Assembly: GCF_020809045.1 (NCBI RefSeq)
Contig: NZ_CP078079.1
Coordinates: forward strand, 2,356,001 to 2,420,000
Direction: 5' to 3'
Length of the DNA stretch: 64,000 bases
Origin: Pseudarthrobacter sp. L1SW
GTDB taxonomy: Bacteria; Actinomycetota; Actinomycetes; Actinomycetales; Micrococcaceae
Shown here: one piece after another, positions 8,752 to 16,835 of the stretch
How positions within the stretch are numbered: the first letter of the stretch is position 1
Layout: every line of letters begins with the position of its first letter
Program-made: the position numbers and the translations under genes
Notes under the pieces: model-generated
Database searches by the model: none
Told to the model about the DNA's origin: nothing
What the model saw: only the letters and a program-made list of their open reading frames with translations

Positions 8752-10304
8752 ATGACGGGGCGTTCGACGACGGCCTCGTGGGTCTTGCGGAACAGCCGGC
8801 GGGTGCGGGGGTCCCAGAAAACCAGGTACAGGCCGAACAGCAGGCCGGTCACCGCAGCGGCCACCCGCGCCAGTGCCAGCGCAAAGCCGAGGTCCTCGGT
8901 CTGCAGGTACGGGAAGACTTCCAGCTGGTCCGAAATGGCGTAGATCATGAAGAACGAGACAACAAAGTAGAGCGCCTTGACCTGCCAGTCGTTCCTGATG
9001 CCGGTTATTGCGAACAGGGGTATCAGCCAAACGACGTACCAGGATTGGATGATCGGAGCGAGGAGGACCACGGCGGCAAACGCGAGAGTGAGGCGGCGCA
9101 TCAGCCGGTCATAGTCCCCACGGAAGATCTGCCAGGCAACAATGCCCACGGCAATAAGCTTGCCCACATTGTGCACAACCCCGGCCAAGGCGGCCCCGTC
9201 CAGTCCAAACGGATTGGCCAGCGAGGCAACCACCATGCCGATCAGCCCCACGGGCGCGTACCAGATGGAGATGCTTCCGGGGGCGGAGAGCCCGTTGACC
9301 CAGCCGAAGCCGAAACCGTTCACCAGGCTCATCAAGGCCAGGATTCCGAGGCTCAGCCCAGCTGTCAGGCCCCAAAACGCGAACTTGCGGAGCCAGCCTG
9401 CGTCCTTGCCAGCCCATAGGAGCCCGATAAACGGCAGGAAGACAATAGTGATGGGCTTCACCGCAATGGAAAGGGTCACCAGGACAATGCCGCGGACCAG
9501 CCTGTGCGTCGCGGAGTAGTAGAGCCCGGCCAGCGCCAGCCCGATCATCAGTGCGTCATTGTGGACGCTCGCGATGAAGTTCGTCAGGAACAGCGGGTTC
9601 GCGGCGGTGAGCCACAGGGCCCGGTGCGGGTTGACGCCGTGCAGCTCGGCCAGCCGTGGAACATAAATGACACACAGGATCACTCCTGCCACGGCCACCA
9701 GGCGGAAGAGCATCACGCTGGCCTCCGGCTGTACGTTCGTGGACCAGACGACGAACTGTTCGATCCACAGGAACAGCTGGCCGTAGGGTACGGGCGCTTC
9801 GGTCCACATCTTGTCCGCGCCCAGCTGGAAGTAGTTGGACAGCGCCGAGATGCCGTTCTCGTAGGGGTTGAACCCTTCAACCATCAGCCGGCCCTGTCCG
9901 ATGTACGCGTAAACGTCGCGGCTGAAGAGCGGCACGCTGAACATCATGGGGAGGCCCCAGGCCACAACGGCCATCAGGGTAGCTTTGCGGGCCTGCCCGC
10001 CCCACACCCTGACCCGCTGCCCCAGCCTGAGCCAGGCACGGACCAGGAGCATGCCTCCCACGGCCAGCAGGACAATCGAGAGGGCAACGCCGACCGCTTC
10101 GGCGCGCATCCAGATGAACAGTGGCATCCTGCGGAGTTCAGAGACCGGGGCAAGCCAGCCCACGCCCAAGGACCCGATGAGCATGAACATGGACCCAACG
10201 AAGCCGGCAAGGAGCGGGGACCGGGGATTATCCACTTCGGCGCCGCCCGCTGCGGCAGTGGCGGCGGGCGCCGCCTCCCCCGTCGCAGGCACAGGCGCCG
10301 TCAT
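8748..10304 (-). CDS. MptB-like polyprenol-phosphomannose-dependent alpha-1,6-mannosyltransferase
   Basis: A 518-aa integral membrane glycosyltransferase with a dozen or so transmembrane segments. The first extracytoplasmic loop carries the GT-C signature SRDVYAYIGQGRLMVEGFNP, with the aspartate of SRD as likely catalytic residue. In mycobacteria and corynebacteria MptB extends the mannan core of lipomannan; Micrococcaceae also make lipomannan, so a cell-envelope mannan role is inferred. Start chosen at ATG 10304; the ribosome site is weak (AATCCTGAA), so the start is uncertain by some codons. The stop codon lies within palindromic repeat copy 1. Divergent from orn. Confidence 0.85.
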   Translation of the reverse strand: MTAPVPATGEAAPAATAAAGGAEVDNPRSPLLAGFVGSMFMLIGSLGVGWLAPVSELRRMPLFIWMRAEAVGVALSIVLLAVGGMLLVRAWLRLGQRVRVWGGQARKATLMAVVAWGLPMMFSVPLFSRDVYAYIGQGRLMVEGFNPYENGISALSNYFQLGADKMWTEAPVPYGQLFLWIEQFVVWSTNVQPEASVMLFRLVAVAGVILCVIYVPRLAELHGVNPHRALWLTAANPLFLTNFIASVHNDALMIGLALAGLYYSATHRLVRGIVLVTLSIAVKPITIVFLPFIGLLWAGKDAGWLRKFAFWGLTAGLSLGILALMSLVNGFGFGWVNGLSAPGSISIWYAPVGLIGMVVASLANPFGLDGAALAGVVHNVGKLIAVGIVAWQIFRGDYDRLMRRLTLAFAAVVLLAPIIQSWYVVWLIPLFAITGIRNDWQVKALYFVVSFFMIYAISDQLEVFPYLQTEDLGFALALARVAAAVTGLLFGLYLVFWDPRTRRLFRKTHEAVVERPVI

Positions 10305-10443
10305 TTCAGGATTGTCCAATCTATCTCGTCTGCGGTTTCGCCCGGCGGCGCACCGGCCGGCCGGGGCGCATTCCCACGGGAGCGGCATGACCCGCCGCGT
10401 CTTCGAAATCCTAGCATCGGACGGTGGCCTGGAGGTGTAACGG

Positions 10444-10456
10444 TAGGCTTGTCCGG
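10444..10456 (+). promoter_or_regulatory. Leaderless promoter -10 of orn
   Basis: TAGGCT (10444-10449) ends 6 nt before the GTG start. This is the spacing expected when transcription begins at the start codon. Confidence 0.5.
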
Positions 10457-11085
10457 TGCCTATATCTAACGAACGAATCGTCTGGATCGACTGCGAAATG
10501 ACCGGCCTGGACATCAAGAATGACGCCCTGATCGAGGTGGCGGCGCTGGTCACCGACTCCGAACTGAACATCCTCGGCGACGGCGTCGATGTGGTCATCA
10601 AACCGGATGATGCCGCAGTGGCCCAGATGAGCGATTTCGTCCGGGACATGCACACCAAATCGGGGCTCCTCAAGGAACTGCCCCACGGCAAGACGATGGC
10701 CGAGGCGGAAGCCGCCGTCATGGAGTACATCTCCGCATGGGTGCCGGACCCGCGCAAGGCGCCCCTGGGTGGCAACTCGGTGGGCACTGACCGGGTGTTC
10801 CTGTCCCGGGACATGCCGGCGGTGGTTGAGCACCTGCACTACCGGGTGATCGACGTCAGCACCATCAAGGAACTTTCCCGCCGCTGGTTCGCGAGGGCGT
10901 ACTTCCAGTCGCCGGCGAAAAAAGGCGGACACCGCGCCCTGGGGGACATCAAGGACTCCATCGACGAGCTCCGTTATTACCGGGAAGCCGTATTCGTGCC
11001 CGCGCCGGGACCGGACAGTTCAACGGCCCAGCGGATTGCCCGCCACATCACGTCCGCCGGGGACACCGGGCAGCAGGAAGGGTAA
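10456..11085 (+). CDS. orn: Oligoribonuclease
   Basis: A 209-aa DEDDh 3'-5' exonuclease that degrades 2-5 nt RNAs and pGpG to mononucleotides; essential in many bacteria. The catalytic acidic residues are visible: D and E in WIDCEMTGLD (Exo I), D in SVGTDRVFLSRDMP (Exo II), and HRALGDIKDSIDEL (Exo III, with H and D). GTG start at 10456, just after an apparent -10 hexamer and without a Shine-Dalgarno sequence. The last 25 residues are a variable tail. The tRNA-His gene follows after 127 bp. Confidence 0.96.
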   Translation: MPISNERIVWIDCEMTGLDIKNDALIEVAALVTDSELNILGDGVDVVIKPDDAAVAQMSDFVRDMHTKSGLLKELPHGKTMAEAEAAVMEYISAWVPDPRKAPLGGNSVGTDRVFLSRDMPAVVEHLHYRVIDVSTIKELSRRWFARAYFQSPAKKGGHRALGDIKDSIDELRYYREAVFVPAPGPDSSTAQRIARHITSAGDTGQQEG

Positions 11086-11212
11086 TCTGCGTCACCTTCG
11101 ACGGAATTTTGGGCGAAAACCCCAAAAGTGGACAAAGCACCCCTGAAGAGCAGGTAAGCTATATGAGTTGCCTTTCCAGAGCGCCGGTCCGCCGGTAAAT
11201 CTGCAGGCACAT

Positions 11213-11286
11213 GGTGGGCTTAGCTCAGTTGGCAGAGCGCCTGGTTGTGGTCCAGGAGGTCGCGGGTTCAACCCCCGTAGCTCACC
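11213..11286 (+). tRNA. tRNA-His (anticodon GTG)
   Basis: The acceptor stem GTGGGCT/AGCTCAC is paired with one G-U. The extra 5' G at 11213 faces C at 11286, the G-1:C73 pair diagnostic of tRNA-His. The anticodon loop TTGTGGT reads GTG. CCA is not encoded. Confidence 0.96.
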
Positions 11287-11315
11287 CTCACGGGACGGTA
11301 TGTGCAGCCGTCCAA

Positions 11316-11360
11316 GAAGGAGGCCGCACCGGATATCCGGTGCGGCCTCCTTCGTTTTTT
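11316..11360 (+). terminator. Terminator of tRNA-His
   Basis: A perfect 38-bp palindrome (11316-11353, 19-bp arms, so effectively a stem with a tight turn) is followed by GTTTTTT. It lies 30 nt after the tRNA. Confidence 0.85.
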
Positions 11361-11412
11361 CACCGTCGCACACTTGCACCTCGCACGAGATACCGCTGAA
11401 GGACCGCTGAAG

Positions 11413-11985
11413 ATGACCGTTCTGCCAATCACCATCTGGGGAGAACCCGTACTGCACCGCCGCGCTTCCGAGGTTGAAGTGTTCGACGACGAGCTGCGGA
11501 CCCTGATAGCGGACATGTTTGAAACGAATGACGCCGCCAACGGCGTGGGGCTCGCAGCTCCGCAGATAGGCGTGGGCAAGAGGATCTTCGTGTACAAGTA
11601 CGCCAACGACGATGGCGCCCCGCCCACGGGCGTGCTGGTCAACCCGGTCCTGACCCTGTCAAAGATTTCCGGTGCGGTACCGGACCCGGATGAGGAAGAG
11701 GAAGGTTGCCTGTCCTTCCCCGGCGGACAGTATCCCCTGAAGCGCGCCGAGTGGGCACGCGTTGAAGGGTTTGACGGTTTTGGACAGCCCGTCAGGTTCG
11801 AAGCCACCGGCTGGTTTGCCAGGATCATCCAGCACGAATATGACCACCTGGACGGAAAGCTCTACGTCAACCGGCTGATGGACCGCTACGCGCGCAAGGC
11901 CATGAAGCAGGCCAAGAAGAGCGGCTGGGGAGTTCCCGGACTGACCTGGATGCCGGGCGTCGACCCTGACCCGTTCGGCCACTAA
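11413..11985 (+). CDS. def: Peptide deformylase
   Basis: A 190-aa metalloenzyme that removes the formyl group from nascent proteins. All three family motifs are present: GVGLAAPQIG (motif 1), EGCLSFPG (motif 2, metal-binding Cys), and QHEYDHLDG (motif 3, HExxH metal ligands). Start at ATG 11413 with AAGGA about 10 nt upstream; the longer open frame runs back through the tRNA terminator and is not real. Convergent with the HNH nuclease gene, 9 nt apart. Several def paralogues are usual in actinobacteria, so this need not be the only one. Confidence 0.96.
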   Translation: MTVLPITIWGEPVLHRRASEVEVFDDELRTLIADMFETNDAANGVGLAAPQIGVGKRIFVYKYANDDGAPPTGVLVNPVLTLSKISGAVPDPDEEEEGCLSFPGGQYPLKRAEWARVEGFDGFGQPVRFEATGWFARIIQHEYDHLDGKLYVNRLMDRYARKAMKQAKKSGWGVPGLTWMPGVDPDPFGH

Positions 11986-11994
11986 AGCAGGCGG

Positions 11995-12792
11995 TCACCC
12001 CGCCGCAATGGTGGACTGGCCCGGGCAGGACACCAGCACGCGCTTCATGGCGTCCTTTTCCGCCTCAGTGACCCAGAGTCCGTAGGCTGCCTTGACGGAT
12101 ATTTGGCGGGCCACATAGTGGCAGCGGAAGGACTTGTTCCTGGGAAGCCACGTTGCGGCATCGCCGGCACCCTTCTCCTCGTTTGCCGGGCCGTCCGCGG
12201 CGATGAGGTTCAGCGGATCGTTGGCAAGGCTTTGGCGCTGTTTGGCCGTCAGCCCCTGGGCGCCCTTCTGCCAGGCGTCGCCCAGGGCCACGACGTGGTC
12301 TATCTGGACTGCGCGGCTGCTTTCGGAGCCGCGGCGGAAGTCCATGGACTGCCCGGTATAAGGCTCCCGGATGGTGCCTGCTGCCACCTTGCACCTGGAC
12401 CCCTCCATGAACACCACGGCGGTGAGGTCACGCCGGAGCATGTCGTTGCGGGTGTCGCACCCGTTCCGGTCCACGTCCAGCCACGCCTGGCCGAAGGCTT
12501 CGCGGTCGTAGTTGTCCTTGGCGGCGCGGCCCTTGACGGCGAGCCCCTCCAATGCGGCGAGGGCACTGCCCGGGGGCACCGGGCGCACTGGCACGACAGG
12601 CTTCATCCAGGCGGGATCAAAGACTGGGGCCTCCGCGGGACCTGCGACGGCGGGCTCCGCCAAGGCAAACTGGCCGGCAGTAAAGAACCAGGACAGGGCC
12701 GCCAACGCCGCGGCGGCAGCCACTGCCAGGATGCCCCATGCCTGCCGGGAGCGACGGCGCGCACTCCGATAGGCAGACCAGCTCACAGTCAT
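11995..12792 (-). CDS. Secreted HNH family nuclease (DUF1524/GmrSD-C-like)
   Basis: A 265-aa protein with a hydrophobic N-terminal segment (about residues 19-45, ILAVAAAAALAALSWFF), so probably exported or membrane-anchored. It has a C-terminal HNH-type domain: IDHVVALGDAW supplies the catalytic DH, and NDPLNLIAADGPANEEKG and the WLPRNK loop supply the Asn and His-like positions. Such small secreted HNH proteins are common in actinobacteria and are presumed DNases for nutrition or DNA turnover; no substrate can be inferred here. Single-gene unit; GGAG lies just upstream of the ATG at 12792. Confidence 0.85.
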   Translation of the reverse strand: MTVSWSAYRSARRRSRQAWGILAVAAAAALAALSWFFTAGQFALAEPAVAGPAEAPVFDPAWMKPVVPVRPVPPGSALAALEGLAVKGRAAKDNYDREAFGQAWLDVDRNGCDTRNDMLRRDLTAVVFMEGSRCKVAAGTIREPYTGQSMDFRRGSESSRAVQIDHVVALGDAWQKGAQGLTAKQRQSLANDPLNLIAADGPANEEKGAGDAATWLPRNKSFRCHYVARQISVKAAYGLWVTEAEKDAMKRVLVSCPGQSTIAAG

Positions 12793-12919
12793 GGGGCTCC
12801 AGCCCCTCCGGCGACATCATGCACCAGAAGAGCCTAGGCCACCAGCCTGCCCTCCCCACTGTTTTCCACAGTGTGGAGGGCAAGTGGGCGGCGCTGGCGG
12901 AAGTATTCCGCCGCGGGGC

Positions 12920-13129
12920 TTACTGCTCCCGCATCACCCGCCGGAGGTCCTCCTCGGCGATTGCCAGCAGTCCTTCCAGCTGGCGCACCCGGTCCTCTCC
13001 GACGTCGCCCGTTTTGTACGCGGCGCGGGCGCCCTCCAGCAGCCGGACGGCCTCCTTATGGTTGGCTTTGGCCACGTCGAGGGCGTGCTCAAGGGTTGTC
13101 TCGTGCTGAAGTGTCGAATCTTTGTCCAT
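12920..13129 (-). CDS. Small uncharacterised helical protein
   Basis: A 69-aa acidic protein, almost entirely predicted alpha-helical with heptad-like hydrophobic spacing (ALDVAKANHKEAVRLLEGAR ... VRQLEGLLAIAEEDLRRVM). It is probably a short coiled coil. No family recognised. Start at ATG 13129; a longer frame begins 14 codons upstream, but the ATG suits coding bias better. It lies alone between the HNH nuclease and GAPDH genes, same strand, with gaps of 127 and 75 bp. Confidence 0.6.
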   Translation of the reverse strand: MDKDSTLQHETTLEHALDVAKANHKEAVRLLEGARAAYKTGDVGEDRVRQLEGLLAIAEEDLRRVMREQ

Positions 13130-13204
13130 GCCACCAGTGTGGTCCCGTTTCCCGGCTGATTCCAGCACCATCAGCCGGGAAATCGCGGGACCGGCGGCCG
13201 GAAC

Positions 13205-14683
13205 CTAAACGGCGATCGCAGCCAGGGCCGCGGCGGATTCCTTTGCGGGGAAGGAAGGCGGGTTAACCCCGGCCATCTCCTCCATGACGCGGACCACCTG
13301 GCAGCTGTAGCCGAACTCGTTGTCGTACCAGACATAGAGCACAAGGTTCTTGTCCGTGGACACGGTGGCCAGGCCGTCCACGATGCCGGCCCGGCGGGAA
13401 CCGACGAAGTCAGTGGAAACAACTTCGGGTGAGTCGATGTAGTCGATCTGCTTGCGCAGGTCCGAGTGCAGCGACATCTCACGCAGGTAGTTGTTGACCT
13501 CGTCCTTGGTGGTCCCGTTCTCCAGGCTCAGGTTCAGGATGGCGAGGGAAACATCCGGGGTGGGGACGCGGATGGAGCTGCCGGTCAGCTTGCCCAGCAG
13601 TTCGGGCAGGGCCTTGGCCACGGCCTTGGCGGCGCCGGTCTCCGTGATCACCATGTTCAGTGCTGCCGAGCGGCCGCGCCGGTCACCCTTGTGGAAGTTG
13701 TCGATCAGGTTCTGGTCGTTCGTGAAGGAGTGCACCGTCTCCACATGGCCGTGCACGACGCCGAACTTGTCGTTGATTGCCTTCAGCACCGGCGTGATGG
13801 CGTTGGTGGTGCAGGACGCGGCGGAGACGATCTGGTCGGTGTCCTCGATGGTGCCGTGGTTGATGCCGTGGACGATGTTCTTGAGATCGCCCTTGCCCGG
13901 GGCGGTCAGCAGGACCCGGGCCACGCCCTTGCTCTGCAGGTGCTGGGACAAGCCCTCCCGGTCACGCCAGCGTCCGGTGTTGTCCACCACAAGGGCGTTG
14001 TTGATTCCGTAGGCGGTGTAATCGATGGTGGCGGGGTTGTCCGAGTAGATGACCTGTACCTGCACGCCGTTGGCCGTGATGGTGTTGGCCTCCTCGTCAA
14101 TCCGAATGGTCCCTTCGAAGGAGCCGTGGACCGAGTCGCGGCGCAGGAGGCTGGCGCGCTTGGAGAGATCGTTGTCAGCACCTTTGCGGACCACGATGGC
14201 GCGCAGGCGGAGGCCGTGTCCGCCGCCTGCCTTTTCGATGAGGAGGCGGGCCAGGAGCCGGCCGATCCGGCCGAAGCCGTAAAGCACCACGTCGGTGCTG
14301 GTGCGGTCATCGCCGCCGCGCTTGCCCACGACGTCGGCAAGTTCCGCCCGCAGGAATTCTTCCAGCGTGGCGCCGTCGCCTTCTTCCTTGAACTTCTGGT
14401 TCAGCCGGGCGATGTCGATGGCAGCGGCACCGAGCTCGAGTCCGGCCAGGGTGTTCAGCAGGGGCGCCGTCTCCTCCAGGAGAAGCTCGTCCTTGCTCAT
14501 CCGGCGTGCAAAGCGGTGCGCCTTAAGGATGTTCATGGTGGATTTGTTGATCAAACTCCGGCCATGGATGCTGGTGACCACGTTGTTCTCGCGGTACAGC
14601 CGGCCGATCACCGGAATCATGGCCTCGGCGAGGGCCTCCCGGCCCATCCACGTATCAAGACAAGAATCTGACGTCTGGCTCAC
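13205..14683 (-). CDS. Glyceraldehyde-3-phosphate dehydrogenase, large GapB-type
   Basis: A 492-aa protein, about 150 residues longer than glycolytic GAPDH. Residues 1-125 form an extra helical N-terminal domain. The Rossmann fold then begins at VVLYGFGRIGRLLARLL, and the catalytic Cys is in SAASCTTNAITP with its partner His in HSFTNDQ. Corynebacterium glutamicum GapB (480 aa) has the same architecture and works mainly in the gluconeogenic direction with NADP, so that is the likely role. GTG start at 14683 with GAGGAAGG upstream. No pgk or tpi neighbours; monocistronic. A 22-bp perfect palindrome in the leader (14706-14727) may control it. Confidence 0.93.
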   Translation of the reverse strand: MSQTSDSCLDTWMGREALAEAMIPVIGRLYRENNVVTSIHGRSLINKSTMNILKAHRFARRMSKDELLLEETAPLLNTLAGLELGAAAIDIARLNQKFKEEGDGATLEEFLRAELADVVGKRGGDDRTSTDVVLYGFGRIGRLLARLLIEKAGGGHGLRLRAIVVRKGADNDLSKRASLLRRDSVHGSFEGTIRIDEEANTITANGVQVQVIYSDNPATIDYTAYGINNALVVDNTGRWRDREGLSQHLQSKGVARVLLTAPGKGDLKNIVHGINHGTIEDTDQIVSAASCTTNAITPVLKAINDKFGVVHGHVETVHSFTNDQNLIDNFHKGDRRGRSAALNMVITETGAAKAVAKALPELLGKLTGSSIRVPTPDVSLAILNLSLENGTTKDEVNNYLREMSLHSDLRKQIDYIDSPEVVSTDFVGSRRAGIVDGLATVSTDKNLVLYVWYDNEFGYSCQVVRVMEEMAGVNPPSFPAKESAAALAAIAV

Positions 14684-14705
14684 AGAAATACCTTCCTCGG
14701 TTCAG

Positions 14706-14727
14706 CCGTGTACGTCCTCGTACACGG
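14706..14727. promoter_or_regulatory. Palindrome in the leader of the GAPDH gene
   Basis: CCGTGTACG (14706-14714) and CGTACACGG (14719-14727) form a perfect 9-bp inverted repeat with a 4-nt centre, 23 nt before the GTG start and just upstream of the ribosome site. It could be an operator or an mRNA hairpin. The rest of the gap to 14940 shows only G+C-rich short repeats and no gene. Confidence 0.5.
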
Positions 14728-14940
14728 ATGTCGGCCACCACATGTTGTGCAGGGGCCCCCGCGCCTGCAGGGGTCGGCCCCCAGGCGCCTGGATCGCGTG
14801 CAAAGAAAAACCGCCGGCTGCGAAGGCAACCCGGGCGGAAGAACTCCTGCGTCCGGTCTCCATTCTAAGTTGGCCAGCTACCCCTGACCGGCCGGAACCA
14901 CGTGAAATCACTCACAGGGAAGGGCCTTGCGTCCGGGGAG

Positions 14941-15483
14941 TCAGTTGTGGATGGCCGAATAGAGATTGAGGCTGGACGAAAACACCACCCAGGAAAAATA
15001 GGGCAGCATCAGCAGGCCCGCAGCCGGGCTCACCGGCCCGAACCGCACAACGAGGAATGCAAGCGAGGCCGCAAGCCCGGCTATGACACAGAAAGCGGCC
15101 CAGAGGGCAGCAGCACCAAACACCGGAAAGAGCCCGAAGAAGGCCAGCGGCCATGCGGCATTGAGCACCAGTTGGACCAGATACCCGGCCAGGGCACCTC
15201 CCCTCAACTCCCCTTTCCGCCAGACGAGCCAGGCGGCGACCGCCACCCCCACGTACAAGAGCATCCACATGCTCCTGAACATCCAGCCCGGCGGCATCCA
15301 GGGGGCCTTGGCCGATCCCGCGAACCAGCCAGCCGAATGCAGGATGATGGGGACTGACGCGAGGGCCCAGGCAGCGGCGGAGAGCGCAAGGAACCCGGCC
15401 AGGGCAACGGCCTGCTGTGCGCGGGCGGGACCCCGCGGTTCGGCGGCTCCGTCGCCGGAGGGCGGGTCAATATTTGCGGGCAC
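14941..15483 (-). CDS. TspO/MBR family membrane protein
   Basis: A 180-aa five-helix membrane protein of the translocator/peripheral benzodiazepine receptor family, which binds porphyrins and cholesterol-like ligands. Characteristic aromatic-rich segments follow the first helix: SAKAPWMPPGWMFRSMWMLLYVGVAVAAW, then LVQLVLNAAWPLAFFG and a final LPYFSWVVFSSSLNLYS. It starts at GTG 15483 with GGGGATCC upstream. The N-terminal 20 residues form a proline-rich tail. Its location just downstream of rnpB on the same strand gives no functional link. Confidence 0.88.
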   Translation of the reverse strand: MPANIDPPSGDGAAEPRGPARAQQAVALAGFLALSAAAWALASVPIILHSAGWFAGSAKAPWMPPGWMFRSMWMLLYVGVAVAAWLVWRKGELRGGALAGYLVQLVLNAAWPLAFFGLFPVFGAAALWAAFCVIAGLAASLAFLVVRFGPVSPAAGLLMLPYFSWVVFSSSLNLYSAIHN

Positions 15484-15528
15484 GGTTCAGGATCCCCAAC
15501 ACAACTCTCAAGGTCAAACCGGACGGGG

Positions 15529-15921
15529 TGGATGGGTTGACCGATACGCCGGGTTCTGTGCTCCCGCCCCGTTGCCGGTGCGGGAGTAGCGGCCATCCAT
15601 CTACGAGCGCCGTTGCCGGCGCCCTCCAGCGGCCTACCCGGACACTCGGGCGGGCAGCCCTCAAACGTGTCCTGTCTGGCCTTGCTCCGGGTGGGGTTTA
15701 CCTAGCCTTCCCGGTCACCCGGGAAGCTGGTGGTCTCTTACACCACCGTTTCACCCTTACCTGGTTCGTGCCGCTTTCAAACCGGCGCGACCCAGGCGGT
15801 CTGTTCTCTGTGGCACTGGCCTGCGGGTTACCCCGAGTGGGCGTTACCCACCACCCTGCCCTGCGGAGCCCGGACGTTCCTCGAGCCACTTGCGTGACGC
15901 GCGGCCGCCTGGTCAACCCAT
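15529..15921 (-). ncRNA. rnpB: RNase P RNA (bacterial type A)
   Basis: Reverse-complement reading shows the conserved cores of the catalytic RNA that trims tRNA 5' leaders: the CR near 15880 (AACGTCCGGGCTCC), GGGTGAAACGGTGG-type P11/P12 region near 15760, the GGTAAACCCC element near 15700, and the terminal ACAGAACCCGGCGTATC motif near 15555. The ends (TGGGTTGACC at the 5' side, GGTCAACCC at the 3' side) pair to form helix P1. The exact ends are estimated within several nt. Confidence 0.95.
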
Positions 15922-15964
15922 CCATGTCCAGTCTACCGGGGCGCTGCCACTTTCCCTCCGCCGG

Positions 15965-15977
15965 TAGGATCGGACGG
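15965..15977 (+). promoter_or_regulatory. Leaderless promoter -10 of yaaA
   Basis: TAGGAT (15965-15970) ends 6 nt before the GTG start at 15977, with no ribosome site between. The spacing is the same as for orn, zwf, the FasR gene and the AlkD-like gene. Confidence 0.5.
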
Positions 15978-16741
15978 TGCTGATTCTGCTCCCCCCTTCC
16001 GAAGGCAAGACACCCGCGGTCCGTGGTTCCGCCGTCGACTGGCCTTCCCTCAGCTTCCCGGAGCTGAACTCCTGTCGCGCCAAGGTGCTGGACGCGCTGG
16101 GGACGGTGAGCGCGCATGACGATGCCCTCGCGTTGCTGGGGGTGGGGGCCTCCCTGAAGGACGACGTCGAGCGCAACACCCGGCTCCATGGCGAACCGGC
16201 GGCCCCTGCACACCAGATCTACTCCGGCGTCCTCTATGACGCGCTGGGCTACAAGACACTCACCCCCGTGCAGCGGCGCAAGGCAGACGAGTCGGTGCTG
16301 GTGATTTCCGCGCTCTGGGGCGCCATCCGCTTCGGCGACAGCGTGCCCGCCTACCGCCTGTCCATGGGGACGGCACTGCCCGACGTCGGCCGCCTCGCCT
16401 CGTTCTGGAAGCCGCACCTGTCCAGTGCGCTGGCGCCGCTTGCCGAGGGACACCTGCTGGTGGACTGCCGCTCGAGCACCTACTCCGCGGCGTGGGCCCC
16501 GCCACCGGCGCAGACAGTGGCGGTCAACGTTTTTACGGAGGTGAACGGCGTCCGGAAGGTGGTCAGCCACTTCGCCAAGCACACCCGTGGCGAACTCGCG
16601 CGGCACCTGCTGGCGCGGCGGGGCAAAGCTCCAGCAACGCCGTCGGACCTTGCCAGGGCCGCCCGGGAAGTCTGGCAGGCAGAGCTAATGGACGGTTCCG
16701 CGCGGAAACCCCACGCGCTGAACATCATCCTGCCGGGCTGA
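15977..16741 (+). CDS. yaaA: Peroxide stress protein YaaA (UPF0246)
   Basis: A 254-aa member of the YaaA/DUF328 family, which in E. coli lowers intracellular iron during hydrogen peroxide stress and binds DNA. Signature residues: N-terminal LILLPPSEGKT, then IYSGVLYDALGY, VISALWGAIR, PAYRLSMG, LVDCRSSTY, and near the C-terminus VVSHFAKHTRGELAR. GTG start, apparently leaderless. Its 3' end faces the minus-strand coiled-coil gene; palindromic repeat copy 2 lies between them. Confidence 0.93.
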   Translation: MLILLPPSEGKTPAVRGSAVDWPSLSFPELNSCRAKVLDALGTVSAHDDALALLGVGASLKDDVERNTRLHGEPAAPAHQIYSGVLYDALGYKTLTPVQRRKADESVLVISALWGAIRFGDSVPAYRLSMGTALPDVGRLASFWKPHLSSALAPLAEGHLLVDCRSSTYSAAWAPPPAQTVAVNVFTEVNGVRKVVSHFAKHTRGELARHLLARRGKAPATPSDLARAAREVWQAELMDGSARKPHALNIILPG

Positions 16742-16755
16742 TTCCCCTGCCGCTC

Positions 16756-16821
16756 CCCAACTAGGTAGCGCTAAGTGTCGTTATGAGCCGCCAAAACGAC
16801 ACTTAGCGCTACCTAGTTGGG
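16756..16821. repeat. Palindromic repeat, copy 2 (perfect 27-bp arms)
   Basis: Arms 16756-16782 and 16795-16821 are exact reverse complements around a 12-nt loop (ATGAGCCGCCAA). The arm begins CCCAACTAGG and contains TAGCGCTAAGTGTCGTT. The element sits between two convergent genes, 15 nt from each stop codon. No T run follows, so it is not a typical intrinsic terminator. Confidence 0.97.
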
Positions 16822-16835
16822 TCAGGTTGGTTGGG

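Noticed and set aside
8748..10814. Full-length 688-aa version of the membrane mannosyltransferase
   Set aside because: The first 170 residues are antisense to orn; the membrane protein begins near 10304.
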